Of a stretch of DNA of 64,000 nt, positions 49,445 through 57,767 are shown one piece after another. A program made the position numbers and the translations under genes. The stretch's first letter is position 1. The number at the start of each line of letters is the position of its first letter. Below the pieces are notes generated by a model that saw only the letters and a program-made list of their open reading frames with translations, did no database searches and had not been told where the DNA came from. Location: assembly GCF_013283795.1 (NCBI RefSeq), contig NZ_JABSOD010000004.1, positions 62,001 to 126,000 of the forward strand, given 5' to 3'. The DNA comes from Rheinheimera lutimaris (lineage in GTDB: Bacteria; Pseudomonadota; Gammaproteobacteria; Enterobacterales; Alteromonadaceae).

Positions 49445-50053
49445 TTAAGCCGCTATTTTAGCGCTTAGCTGCGCTAAGCGGGCGCTGGCTGCGGCAAGTG
49501 CCGCCTGCTGTGCGTCAGTTCCCATATTTAGTCCTTCTGCGTAGACAAAATGCAGATCTTTTAAGCCGACAAAGTTAAAGAAGCTTTGTAAAAACGGCGT
49601 CTGGCTATCCATAGTGGTGCCCTGATATACACCGCCACGGGTAGCAAAAATAACTACCGGCTTATCGTCCAGCAAGCCAACCGGGCCCTGCTCTGTGTAT
49701 TTAAATGTAATACCGGCACGGGCTACACGGTCCAACAGGGCCTTTAACTGTGACGGTACGCCAAAGTTGTACATCGGCACGCCAACCAAAATCACATCTG
49801 CTGCTTTAATGCGGGCAATAATATCGTCTGAAACAGCCGCCAATTGCTGTTGTTCACTACTGCGCTGCTCTGCCGGTGTCATCCAGGCGGCAATTTCGCT
49901 CATGTCCAGATGCGGCACCGGCGTGGCGTTTAAATCCAGCGTATCCAGTTTAAAACCACCCTGTGGCAACTGCGCGATAAATTGTTGTACCAACTGAGCT
50001 GAATGGCCTTTATCACCGTTAATAGAACTGTTAATAACTAAAATCTGTTTCAT
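49445..50053 (-). CDS. azoR: FMN-dependent NADH-azoreductase
   Basis: This flavodoxin-fold enzyme reduces quinones and azo compounds with NADH. The 202 aa product starts MKQILVINSSINGDKGHSAQL, with the phosphate-binding loop SSINGDKGHS, then VPMYNFGVPSQLKALLDRV and FATRGGVYQGT. I chose the ATG at 50053 because AGGAG lies 6 nt upstream; the ATG two codons earlier touches it. Physiological function is probably quinone detoxification. Confidence 0.93.
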   Translation of the reverse strand: MKQILVINSSINGDKGHSAQLVQQFIAQLPQGGFKLDTLDLNATPVPHLDMSEIAAWMTPAEQRSSEQQQLAAVSDDIIARIKAADVILVGVPMYNFGVPSQLKALLDRVARAGITFKYTEQGPVGLLDDKPVVIFATRGGVYQGTTMDSQTPFLQSFFNFVGLKDLHFVYAEGLNMGTDAQQAALAAASARLAQLSAKIAA

Positions 50054-50240
50054 GATCATCTCCTGCTAAGTAGTTAGCAGCATAATACAGTAGTTTTTTA
50101 GGATAAAAATCACAATAAAACGCAGATATCTTTCTATTTTTTAATTTTTAAAATAACCAATCCAGCGCTGAGAACGCGACGTAAAAGATTGCACAAACCG
50201 TCGCTGAAGGCGGTGAATGACCTAACCGGGAACATGAAAC

Positions 50241-50894
50241 ATGTTGAAGTCAGCCAGCATACCAAGGCATGATAAGGTCCTTAAAACTATTACGGACACA
50301 TCTGCCGTTATGACAGAGCAACAAAGCAGCAATACGCAATGGGAAGACGCACTTACCTTCGTTGCTTTACAACGTGACAAAAGCGCTTACGCCGAGCTGT
50401 TCAGTTATTTTGCTCCAAGGTTAAAAGCTTTCGGGATGAAAATGTTCGGTAACGAGCAGCAAGCACTGGAGATGGTGCAGGACACTATGCTAAACGTGTG
50501 GAAAAAGGCTGCCTTATTTGACGCATCACGCGGCTGTGCTTCTACCTGGATTTTTACTATCGCGCGTAATGTTCGCTTTGACATGCTGCGCAAAAAACAA
50601 AGCCGTAAAGACGATATCAGCGCCGATGATTTATGGCTCAACGGCGAATACCCCGAGCCTGAAGCCGACAGCGATGCCGGCCAATGGGACAACCAATTAC
50701 TGACTGAAAAGCTGGCACCACACTTTGACCGCTTGCCGCCGGCTCAACGCGAAGTAATGGAAAAAGTTTATTTGCAGGAAAAAACACATCAGGAAGTATC
50801 TGACGAGCTGGCCATACCACTGGGTACCGTTAAGTCACGCATCCGCCTGGCGCTGGACAGATTAAGAGAGGCATTAGATGGCACACGCAATTAA
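50241..50894 (+). CDS. ECF-type RNA polymerase sigma factor (RpoE/ChrR class)
   Basis: This alternative sigma factor has region 2 (YAELFSYFAPRLKAFGMKMFGNEQQALEMVQDTMLNVWKKA ... STWIFTIARNVRFDMLRKK) and region 4 (LPPAQREVMEKVYLQEKTHQEVSDELAIPLGTVKSRI). The downstream ChrR-type anti-sigma gene overlaps it by 17 bp. In Rhodobacter the same pair responds to singlet oxygen. The start is uncertain: ATG 50241 has GGGAA about 9 nt upstream, and 50310 (MTEQQSSNTQ) is an alternative. Confidence 0.9.
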   Translation: MLKSASIPRHDKVLKTITDTSAVMTEQQSSNTQWEDALTFVALQRDKSAYAELFSYFAPRLKAFGMKMFGNEQQALEMVQDTMLNVWKKAALFDASRGCASTWIFTIARNVRFDMLRKKQSRKDDISADDLWLNGEYPEPEADSDAGQWDNQLLTEKLAPHFDRLPPAQREVMEKVYLQEKTHQEVSDELAIPLGTVKSRIRLALDRLREALDGTRN

Positions 50895-51552
50895 GTTTCA
50901 CCCCGGCATGGCCTTGCTGGAACAATATGTTGAAGGCACGTTAACTGCAGATGTGGCACTGGCCATTGCTGCCCATGTCGATTTGTGTCCGCATTGCCAG
51001 CGCCTTAGCCACGATATTAGTGTCGACATGGCGGCACAACTGGAAAAACAGCCGGTAAAAACAGATAACGATGATTGGGGCAGCATGTTGGCAGCCATTA
51101 CTGCAGAGCCGCAGGAAAGCAAACCACGCAAAGCAGCGCCGGTTACGCTACAAAACGTTGTGGTAAACGGGCGTGAATTCACCGTACCACGTGCATTACA
51201 ACGGCTTGCCGGCAACCATGGCAAGTGGTTGCATTTAGGCGGTATTGCCACGGCCAAGTTACCGGCCGGTGCTGAGCATCATGTGTCTTTGCTGTATATA
51301 GGTAAAGGTACCGAAGTGCCGCTGCACACTCACTTAGGTCTGGAAATGACGTTGGTGTTGTCCGGCAAGATTGTCGACGAAAACGGCGAATACTGTGCCG
51401 GTGATTTACTGATTAACTCGCCCGACGATACGCATACTCCGCGCACGTTAGCGAACGAGGACTGTTTATGTTTGTCGGTGCTTAGCGCGCCACTGCAGTT
51501 TAAAAAGGGTCTGACACGGTTGTTAAACCCACTGCAACAGTTCTTTTACTGA
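50878..51552 (+). CDS. ChrR-type cupin anti-sigma factor
   Basis: This 224 aa protein binds and holds the sigma factor. The N-terminal zinc anti-sigma domain has His8 in KFHPGMALLEQYVEG and HVDLCPHC (HxxxCxxC). The C-terminal cupin has PLHTHLGLEMTLVLSG and DTHTPRT, the metal-binding His/Glu set. This two-domain layout is that of ChrR, which senses singlet oxygen in Rhodobacter. The signal here is inferred, not shown. Confidence 0.92.
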   Translation: MAHAIKFHPGMALLEQYVEGTLTADVALAIAAHVDLCPHCQRLSHDISVDMAAQLEKQPVKTDNDDWGSMLAAITAEPQESKPRKAAPVTLQNVVVNGREFTVPRALQRLAGNHGKWLHLGGIATAKLPAGAEHHVSLLYIGKGTEVPLHTHLGLEMTLVLSGKIVDENGEYCAGDLLINSPDDTHTPRTLANEDCLCLSVLSAPLQFKKGLTRLLNPLQQFFY

Positions 51553-51593
51553 GCAACACCTCTCCATTTAGCAGTATGTAGCAGGAAGTACTT

Positions 51594-51621
51594 AGCGCCG
51601 GCATTTGCCGGCGCTTTTTTT
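51594..51621 (+). terminator. Sigma/anti-sigma operon terminator
   Basis: A 10 bp stem (agcgccggca / tgccggcgct) with a 2 nt loop is followed by seven T. It also separates the convergent triple-domain gene. Confidence 0.88.
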
Positions 51622-51627
51622 ACCGGG

Positions 51628-53868
51628 TCATTTTAGCAGCGCGGTACCGCCTTTAAGATTAAACACCGCGCTAAAGCCAAGCCGGCCCAACACTTTACAT
51701 GCCACCAAACTACGGTTACCGGAGCGGCACACCAGCAATAACGCCTGCCCGCGTTGCAACTGTTGATTAATCAGCGCATCAGCCAGTTTAGACAGCGGAA
51801 TCTCCAATACCGGATAAGGCTGACTTAAATATTGCGACAAAGCACCGGCACTTTGCTCATGCGGCTCACGCACATCCACAATCTGCAGCTGCGGCCACTG
51901 CTGCATAAATGCAGTTAACTGCTGCGGTGCGATCACATCAGTGGCATCAGATAAACTTACTTCCACCAAACCGCACAAATGCTGATGTTGCTGCTGCAAC
52001 GTTACTGCTTGTTGCTGCAATTGCTGTTGCCAGCCGCTGTCGGCGCTGTCTTGCAATAAAGCCTGCAATAAGGGTTGCTCTTGTTGTGCCAGAGCTAAGT
52101 GAGTAAAAAAACGCTGGGCATAATCATGGCTGGACAAAATTAATGTATCGGCAGCAATATTGGCCGCCAACAAACGAATACTGCCGGCCAGTGCCGCCAT
52201 ATCGCCACCGGGTAAATCGGTGCGGCCAACGCCGCCAGGCAGCAGTACATCACCGGCAAACACTGCCACTGTGTGCTGCTGCCGATGCAATAAAATACTG
52301 ACGGCTTCGGGGGTATGGCCGGGGGTGGCCAGTTTAGTCAGCCGGTATTGGCCGCAGCTGATGGCATCACAGTGTTGTGGCCAGCCCAATACATCGCAAG
52401 ATGTTTCAGCGCAAGGATTACCCAACAGCACTAACAACTCTTGCCGCGCCGAAACATGGTCACGATGCAGATGCGTATCCAGCACCGCTTTAAGTTCCAG
52501 GCCCTGACCCTGAATGATATTGGCGATACGGCCGGCCAGCGGTAACACCGGATCTATTACCACCGCTTCGCGGCTGTCAGGGCAAATTAAGACATAACTG
52601 CACAGCGCTTCGTGCTTTAGCTGCAATAAACCGCGGGCATGAATTTCCAACGTTGGTGTAGCGTCGGTTAACACCAAACAATGTTTTGACACCACTGGCG
52701 CCAGTGCACGAATGGCCTCGCAGGCCTGCTGGCATTCTGCCGCTGTCATAGCCGGGCCAAACGACAACCGGATGGCGCCCTGCGAGCGCCAGCTTTCCAG
52801 CCCCATGGCATCCAGTACAAAACTGCTGGGTACTTTAGAGCTGCAAGCCGAGCCGGAACTGACACGAATACCGGCGGCGTCAAACAAGTCCATAATATCT
52901 TTGCTGTAAAAGCCGGGCACCGAAAAATTAAGGGTGGTGGGTACCACATGCGGCACGTCGCTGTTCAGCACCAGGCCCGGGAATACTTGTGTTAACGCGG
53001 CCAGTAAAGCATGCCGGTATTGCCACAGGGTCTCTTCGCGCTGAAACACCGTGCCCGCAGGCTTGGCCAATTCCGTGAATACGGCTTGCAAGGCAGCAAT
53101 ACCCGGCAGGTTTTCCGTGCCGGAGCGCTGCCCGCCCTCCTGGCCACCACCGGCAATAAACGGCTGATAAGGCGCGTTTTTACGCACATACAAAAAGCCG
53201 ATCCCTTTGGGCGCATACAGCTTGTGGCCGCTAAACGGCGCGTAATCAATGCTGGTGTTGGCGATATTCAATGCCATTTTGCCCAGTGCCTGCACACAAT
53301 CTACCATCCAGTACACTTGCGGGTTAACACTGCGGATCAGCTGCTCCAGCGCCCATAGATCCTGTTTTACGCCGGTTTCATTGTTGGCTGCCATGGTACA
53401 AATCATGGCAGCACGTGGCAGCGCCGTTTTGATAAAGTTGTAGTCAAGCTGACCATATTGATTAACCGGAATAGCGGTTACGCTGGCGTTCAGTTGCAAT
53501 ACCTTGTTCCAGTGTTTCAAACTCTCGGGTACCGCTTTGTGCTCTGTAGCACCATATAACAGTAACGTGCCCTCACCGCCCAGGCCCCGCTCGCGCGCAG
53601 CCAGCAAGGCTGAAACAATAGAGGCTTGAATACCTTCCGTAGCACCGGAGGTAAACACGATATCACCGGTAGCCGCGCCGATAAGCTGCCGTGCTAAGGC
53701 GCGGGTGCGCTCTAGTTCTGCCTTGGCTTTTATACCGGTAGCATGGCTGCTGCTGGGATTACCAAAACCGCGCTGCATCGCGTGCATAGCTGCCTCTGCT
53801 GCCACCGGCAACACCGGCGTGGTGGCATTGTTGTCGAGGTAAATTTCACGATGCGACTGGCTGGACAT
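51628..53868 (-). CDS. Cysteine desulfurase - persulfide dioxygenase-like - rhodanese fusion
   Basis: This 746 aa protein joins three sulfur-handling domains in one frame. Residues 1-385 are an IscS/NifS-like desulfurase with YLDNNATTPV, PLP Lys216 in FSGHKLYAPKG and active Cys342 in SSGSACSSK. Residues 400-620 are a metallo-beta-lactamase fold with THLHRDHVS (His466, His468, Asp470, His471), TPGHTPEAV, FAGDV and SSHDY, like ETHE1 persulfide dioxygenases. Residues 655-746 are a rhodanese with Cys714 in CRSGNRS. It probably forms persulfide, passes it on and oxidises the excess; this flow is inferred. The dioxygenase-rhodanese pair is known from CstB and PRF; a desulfurase in front is unusual. 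Confidence 0.9.
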   Translation of the reverse strand: MSSQSHREIYLDNNATTPVLPVAAEAAMHAMQRGFGNPSSSHATGIKAKAELERTRALARQLIGAATGDIVFTSGATEGIQASIVSALLAARERGLGGEGTLLLYGATEHKAVPESLKHWNKVLQLNASVTAIPVNQYGQLDYNFIKTALPRAAMICTMAANNETGVKQDLWALEQLIRSVNPQVYWMVDCVQALGKMALNIANTSIDYAPFSGHKLYAPKGIGFLYVRKNAPYQPFIAGGGQEGGQRSGTENLPGIAALQAVFTELAKPAGTVFQREETLWQYRHALLAALTQVFPGLVLNSDVPHVVPTTLNFSVPGFYSKDIMDLFDAAGIRVSSGSACSSKVPSSFVLDAMGLESWRSQGAIRLSFGPAMTAAECQQACEAIRALAPVVSKHCLVLTDATPTLEIHARGLLQLKHEALCSYVLICPDSREAVVIDPVLPLAGRIANIIQGQGLELKAVLDTHLHRDHVSARQELLVLLGNPCAETSCDVLGWPQHCDAISCGQYRLTKLATPGHTPEAVSILLHRQQHTVAVFAGDVLLPGGVGRTDLPGGDMAALAGSIRLLAANIAADTLILSSHDYAQRFFTHLALAQQEQPLLQALLQDSADSGWQQQLQQQAVTLQQQHQHLCGLVEVSLSDATDVIAPQQLTAFMQQWPQLQIVDVREPHEQSAGALSQYLSQPYPVLEIPLSKLADALINQQLQRGQALLLVCRSGNRSLVACKVLGRLGFSAVFNLKGGTALLK

Positions 53869-53987
53869 TACCGGCTCCCGTTATAACTCAAAAGAATATG
53901 TTATTCCGCGCAATAATAACCGGCAATACCGCTAAGCTCAAGAGCGCAGCTAAACTGATGCGCCTTGCTTAAACAGCAGAAACAACC

Positions 53988-54010
53988 AACCGCCCGAAGG
54001 CGGTTTGTGT
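53988..54010 (-). terminator. Candidate fadR terminator
   Basis: A hairpin (aaccgcc / ggcggtt arms with a CGAA centre) lies 10-30 bp after the fadR stop and is followed on the minus strand by TTGGTTGTTT. The T-run is broken, so strength is uncertain. Confidence 0.5.
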
Positions 54011-54018
54011 GCGGTAGT

Positions 54019-54735
54019 TTACTCGACCAGATCTTTAGGAATTTGCGGCCGCAATTCCGACCAGACCGAACCACTTTCCTTACCGTACTTGCGCACTGCA
54101 AGCACCACTTCATCAAATTTGCCGTTTTCAGCATACAATTTAATCTGGTGGTAATACTTACGGGCCAGTTCGCGCGCTGTCGGATGTGAGAAGTAAAACC
54201 GGGCAATTTTGTTATACAAGCCACGAAAGCCGTTTAAAATCAGCACATAAATGCGATTTTCTGAATAACGCGCCAGTTCATGGTTCAGGTTGTAATCAAA
54301 CTCGGCAAAGGCTTCCGGTGTATCTTCCAATGCTTCAGCACCGGCAAACAGTTCAATAACCTGCTGCGCATGATTTTTTATCGCACCGCGGATATAAATG
54401 GCGCTGATATTAGTCCGGGCCGACAATAAATCATCCACCAGTTTCGGCATCTGGTCTTCATCCAAGCGTGCCAGGGTTTCCAGAATATTTAAGCCTGAGG
54501 TTTCCCAAAAGTTGTTCACTTTGGTTGGTTTACCGTGTTGAATAGTCAGCCAGCCGTCACGGGCCAAACGCTGTAATACTTCACGCAAAGTAGTACGGGT
54601 AACACCGATTAACTCAGACAGCTCGCGCTCTGCAGGCAAAATAGACCCGGGTGCAAATTTACCGTTCCAGATAGAGTCTACTATATACTCTTCAGCAAAC
54701 CCGGCCGGGCTTTGCGCTTTAATCAGATTAGTCAT
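54019..54735 (-). CDS. fadR: Fatty acid metabolism regulator FadR
   Basis: FadR is a GntR-family regulator that represses beta-oxidation and activates unsaturated fatty acid synthesis, released by long-chain acyl-CoA. The 238 aa protein (E. coli 239) has the winged helix at [47 protein letters not shown] and the helical FadR ligand domain ending [13 protein letters not shown] likely FadR operator lies in its own promoter. It is divergent from dsbB, as part of the fadR-dsbB neighbourhood seen in E. coli. Confidence 0.96.
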   Translation of the reverse strand: MTNLIKAQSPAGFAEEYIVDSIWNGKFAPGSILPAERELSELIGVTRTTLREVLQRLARDGWLTIQHGKPTKVNNFWETSGLNILETLARLDEDQMPKLVDDLLSARTNISAIYIRGAIKNHAQQVIELFAGAEALEDTPEAFAEFDYNLNHELARYSENRIYVLILNGFRGLYNKIARFYFSHPTARELARKYYHQIKLYAENGKFDEVVLAVRKYGKESGSVWSELRPQIPKDLVE

Positions 54736-54770
54736 GCGGATCTGTCCGTCTTCTTGGTCAAAAAAATTTG

Positions 54771-54787
54771 GACTGATTGTACCAGAG
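54771..54787 (-). promoter_or_regulatory. Candidate FadR operator upstream of fadR
   Basis: The 17-mer gactgattgtaccagag agrees with the FadR palindrome ATCTGGTCGTACCAGAT at about 12 of 17 positions, with a perfect GTACCAGA half-site. It lies 36-52 bp before the fadR start, between fadR and dsbB. It suggests autoregulation, possibly also touching dsbB. Confidence 0.5.
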
Positions 54788-54908
54788 CGCTGCCAGTTAA
54801 CAAGTCACCCCCTTAAAATAGCCGACCCGCTCAGCCAGATTGTACATTACCAACAAATGCCGTAGATTAACGCTGGCAGATAAAAAACTCCCGTCAGAAG
54901 GATATAAA

Positions 54909-55445
54909 ATGCTTCAAAAAATCAAACGTTTATCTATGCAGCCCTGGGGTTGGGGCCTGGTAGTACTGTCTTGCCTTGGCTTACTTGGTACGGCGTTGTA
55001 TTTTCAGTATGGTTTGAATATGCAACCCTGCATTAAGTGTATTTATATACGCGCTGCCTTTGCCGGTGTTTTACTGGCCGGCATTATTGGCTTGTTGGCG
55101 CCTAAAGCAACTCTGCTGCGCATTATCGCACTGGCGGGCATGCTGGCTGCGGCGGTGTTTGGCATACTGCAGGCATACGAACTGCTTGAAATTGAACAAT
55201 TACTGGCTGAAGGCGGTTTTTTCAGTTGTGCACTGTTTGCCGAGTTCCCGACATGGCTGCCGCTGGATAAATGGCTACCGGCAATATTTGAACCCACCGG
55301 CAGTTGCGGTGATACCAGTTGGCAGTTTTTAGGCGAAAGTATGGCGTTTTGGAGTGCGTTTGCACTATGGGGCTATGCTGCTGTTGCCGCAGTATTGCTG
55401 CTGTCGCAGTTTGCCCGCATCAGCAATAACCCGTACCGCGGCTGA
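54909..55445 (+). CDS. dsbB: Disulfide bond formation protein DsbB
   Basis: DsbB reoxidises DsbA and passes electrons to quinone in the inner membrane. The 178 aa product from ATG 54909 (AAGGA upstream) has four membrane helices, Cys41-Ile-Lys-Cys44 in QPCIKCIYIR and the second pair in FFSCALF and GSCGDTSW. C41 and C44 have the same numbers as in E. coli. A longer frame from 54840 adds a charged leader and is rejected. Confidence 0.96.
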   Translation: MLQKIKRLSMQPWGWGLVVLSCLGLLGTALYFQYGLNMQPCIKCIYIRAAFAGVLLAGIIGLLAPKATLLRIIALAGMLAAAVFGILQAYELLEIEQLLAEGGFFSCALFAEFPTWLPLDKWLPAIFEPTGSCGDTSWQFLGESMAFWSAFALWGYAAVAAVLLLSQFARISNNPYRG

Positions 55446-55480
55446 TAAATACCAACCGGCTTGCCCACGCAACATAAAAC

Positions 55481-55508
55481 AACACCGGCCACAGCCGGTG
55501 TTGTTTAT
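55481..55508. terminator. Bidirectional terminator between dsbB and nemA
   Basis: A 9 bp stem (aacaccggc / gccggtgtt) with a 4 nt loop is flanked by T-rich sequence on the plus strand (GTTT) and on the minus strand (GTTTTAT). It serves both converging genes. Confidence 0.7.
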
Positions 55509-55518
55509 TACTCAATCT

Positions 55519-56574
55519 TTACTGCGCCAGCACCGGGTAATCGGTATAGCCCTCTGCACCGCTGGCATAAAACAGCTCTGGTTTGGGCGTATTTAATGGC
55601 GCATCTTTAGCAAAGCGCTGCACTAAATCCGGATTAGCAATAAAAGGCACACCAAAAGCCACTGCATCAGCGCTACCGGCTGCCAACGCCGCATTGGCTG
55701 AGGCCAGCGTAAACTTCTCGTTGGCAATATACACCCCGCCAAACTGCTGTTTCAGTTGTGTTCCCAGGCTATCGTCGCCTTGTGCTTCACGGGCACAAAT
55801 AAAGGCAATGCCGCGCTTACCCAGTTGCTGCGCCACATAGCCAAAGGTATCAGCACGGTGTGAGTCGCCCATAGTGTGTGCATCGGCACGCGGTGCTAAA
55901 TGCATACCCACGCGGCCGGCGCCCCAAACTGATATTACCGCATCGGTAACTTCCAGCATTAAGCGGGCACGGTTTTCAATGCTACCGCCATAGTTGTCGC
56001 TGCGTTTATTAGTGCTGTCCTGCAAAAACTGGTCAAGCAGGTAACCGTTGGCACCGTGAATTTCCACGCCGTCAAAACCGGCCTTTTTCGCGTTCTCTGC
56101 GCCCAGCCGATACGCTTCGACAATACCGGCAATTTCGTCGGTTTCCAGTGCGCGTGGCGTAACATAAGCTTTTTTCGGCCGCATTAAGCTGACATGACCA
56201 TCAGCAGCAATAGCACTCGGCGCTACCGGCAACTGGCCATCTAAATAATGCGGATCCGAGATACGGCCGACATGCCAAAGCTGCAGCATAATACGGCCAC
56301 CGGCCTGATGTACCGCAGCTGTTATCTTGCGCCAGCCGGCCACTTGTTCATCTGACCAAATACCCGGTGTGTCGGGGTAACCCACGCCCATAGGGGTAAC
56401 CGAGGTCGCCTCGGTTAAAATAAGCCCGGCACTGGCGCGCTGCACATAATATTCTGCCATCAGTTCATTTGGCACGCGGCCCTCACTGGCACGGCAGCGG
56501 GTTAACGGCGCCATAATAATGCGGTTGGGTAACTGTAAATCGCCTACTTTTATCGGGTCGAATAGTGTTGACAT
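55519..56574 (-). CDS. nemA: Alkene reductase (Old Yellow Enzyme family, NemA)
   Basis: This FMN-dependent NAD(P)H reductase acts on N-ethylmaleimide, enones and nitro esters. The 351 aa protein starts MSTLFDPIKVGDLQLPNRIIMAPLTRCRA, and has LWHVGRISDP, the His/Asn substrate pair in EIHGANGYLLDQFLQ and the flavin-phosphate region near its C-terminus. It follows an ArsR-type regulator, in place of the TetR-type NemR of E. coli. An 18 bp perfect palindrome just upstream could be the operator. Confidence 0.95.
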   Translation of the reverse strand: MSTLFDPIKVGDLQLPNRIIMAPLTRCRASEGRVPNELMAEYYVQRASAGLILTEATSVTPMGVGYPDTPGIWSDEQVAGWRKITAAVHQAGGRIMLQLWHVGRISDPHYLDGQLPVAPSAIAADGHVSLMRPKKAYVTPRALETDEIAGIVEAYRLGAENAKKAGFDGVEIHGANGYLLDQFLQDSTNKRSDNYGGSIENRARLMLEVTDAVISVWGAGRVGMHLAPRADAHTMGDSHRADTFGYVAQQLGKRGIAFICAREAQGDDSLGTQLKQQFGGVYIANEKFTLASANAALAAGSADAVAFGVPFIANPDLVQRFAKDAPLNTPKPELFYASGAEGYTDYPVLAQ

Positions 56575-56590
56575 ATTTTCATCCTGTTTT

Positions 56591-56608
56591 ATTAAACCAT
56601 GGTTTAAT
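56591..56608. promoter_or_regulatory. Perfect 18 bp palindrome upstream of nemA
   Basis: attaaaccatggtttaat is an exact palindrome 16-34 bp before the nemA start and just after the arsR stop. It looks like an operator for a dimeric repressor, possibly the ArsR protein. It could also influence translation as an mRNA hairpin. Confidence 0.55.
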
Positions 56609-56621
56609 CGTTACGTTTTAT

Positions 56622-56936
56622 TCAGAGTTGGCTGCTGATTTGCGCCAGAAATTGCTGGATCAAAACCTCATCCCGTTTAAAAAAATGCCACTGCCCCACT
56701 TTTTGGCTGCTTATCACCCCAGCCCGCTGCAAGGTGGCCAAATGCGCTGATACGGTACTTTGCGACAAGCCGGTTTTACGCTCTACCTTGCCGGCACAAA
56801 CACCGAGGCTAAGCGGATGTTCCTGATCAGCAAAATACTGCTCCGGCGTTTTTAACCAGTGCAAAATATCGCGGCGCACCGGATGCGCCAGCGCCTTAAT
56901 AATGTCATCCAGTTGTTTCGGGGTAAGTGCTGTCAT
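56622..56936 (-). CDS. ArsR-family transcriptional regulator
   Basis: This 104 aa winged-helix regulator has LAHPVRRDILHWLKT and the recognition helix GLSQSTVSAHLATLQRAGVISS. A single Cys (GVCAGK) and no classic ELCVCDL metal site suggest it senses electrophiles or redox rather than arsenic; that is inference. It precedes nemA by about 50 bp on the same strand and probably controls it. An inverted repeat upstream may be its own operator. Confidence 0.9.
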   Translation of the reverse strand: MTALTPKQLDDIIKALAHPVRRDILHWLKTPEQYFADQEHPLSLGVCAGKVERKTGLSQSTVSAHLATLQRAGVISSQKVGQWHFFKRDEVLIQQFLAQISSQL

Positions 56937-56954
56937 ATGCTCTAACTTACATTT

Positions 56955-56978
56955 ATATATCGCGATGAAACGATATAT
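56955..56978. promoter_or_regulatory. Candidate ArsR autoregulatory operator
   Basis: The inverted repeat atatatcg-(8 nt)-cgatatat is exact in both 8 bp arms and lies 19-42 bp upstream of the arsR start. Its position and AT-rich arms fit an ArsR-type operator. Confidence 0.5.
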
Positions 56979-57075
56979 TTGGTTGGAGCAATGCTATTTC
57001 AAGGGCCGGGTTTAAGTTAAATTGATGGAACACAAACCATAAGACTGTATTTTAAACAATCTACCTTTCGTTGAC

Positions 57076-57126
57076 TGAGCTGCACAACAGCGAAAACAAG
57101 TAAGTAAAATGCCGTTCTGCAGCTCA
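57076..57126. repeat. Imperfect inverted repeat at the accessory-region edge
   Basis: Arms at 57076-57091 and 57111-57126 match at 14 of 16 positions, with a 19 nt spacer. The right arm lies 4 bp from the stop of the DUF6602 gene. It may be a transcriptional stem-loop or a mark of the boundary of the inserted region; I cannot tell which. Confidence 0.4.
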
Positions 57127-57129
57127 CTA

Positions 57130-57747
57130 TCACCTAGCGATACCGCTCTCATGCCCAGCTAACTGCGCGAGAAAATATATAAACGCCATCACGCCGTCAG
57201 TGTCTGGTTCACCTGCAGAATCGAGCAAACGAGTTATATGTGGGAGCCCCTCATCGTATCGCAACCAATCAGAAGTACATTGAAGGTCAAAAAGACCTGA
57301 GCCGTGAGTCACAACGACTCCAAACACGCGTTTATTTGGGACAAGCAGTTGACGCGCTTTAAGTTGTTTACGAAAAGCTGCCATATCTGTGACTGACCTC
57401 TTAATCTCGATCACAGCGTGTGCAGCAAAAAACGGTACCAGTGCAAAATCTCCTGTTTGAAATATCCCAGGTAATTCTGAAGGGTCCCAGATGATTAAAT
57501 CACACTGCGGGATTTTCGATACATCACGCGTGCCATCGCAAGCTCGAATAATTGCGCCTGTAGAAATCCGGAAACGATGACCCAGCATTTGTTGGCAAAG
57601 TTCTTTAACCCATGCTTCTGCATATGCACCAGTCACATTGGGGTTCGAGATGAACTGCCCAAATAAGTCGTTGGATTTGAGCGGATGTACGAAAGCAGTG
57701 GCATACGCCCGCCAAAAAGAGTGCGCCACCTCTGCTGTTTTGTTCAT
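57130..57747 (-). CDS. DUF6602-type putative nuclease-fold protein
   Basis: This 205 aa protein resembles DUF6602 proteins of defence and mobile regions. The pattern CDLIIWDP followed about 20 residues later by HAVIEIKRSV reads as the D...ExK core of the PD-(D/E)xK nuclease fold. No methylase or partner is adjacent, and the gene looks complete. Base use is more AT-rich than its neighbours, which suggests acquisition. Activity and target are unknown. Confidence 0.7.
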   Translation of the reverse strand: MNKTAEVAHSFWRAYATAFVHPLKSNDLFGQFISNPNVTGAYAEAWVKELCQQMLGHRFRISTGAIIRACDGTRDVSKIPQCDLIIWDPSELPGIFQTGDFALVPFFAAHAVIEIKRSVTDMAAFRKQLKARQLLVPNKRVFGVVVTHGSGLFDLQCTSDWLRYDEGLPHITRLLDSAGEPDTDGVMAFIYFLAQLAGHESGIAR

Positions 57748-57767
57748 TTCGCCTCCAGCGTCAGGGA

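Noticed and set aside
50170..50240. RpoE-type GAAC...GTC autoregulatory promoter before the sigma gene
   Set aside because: A GAAC and a GTC occur, but the spacing of about 24 bp is too long for an ECF promoter.
57076..57126. Integron attC site next to the DUF6602 gene
   Set aside because: The inverted repeat follows a gene end but lacks the GTTRRRY and RYYYAAC core sites, and there is no integrase.
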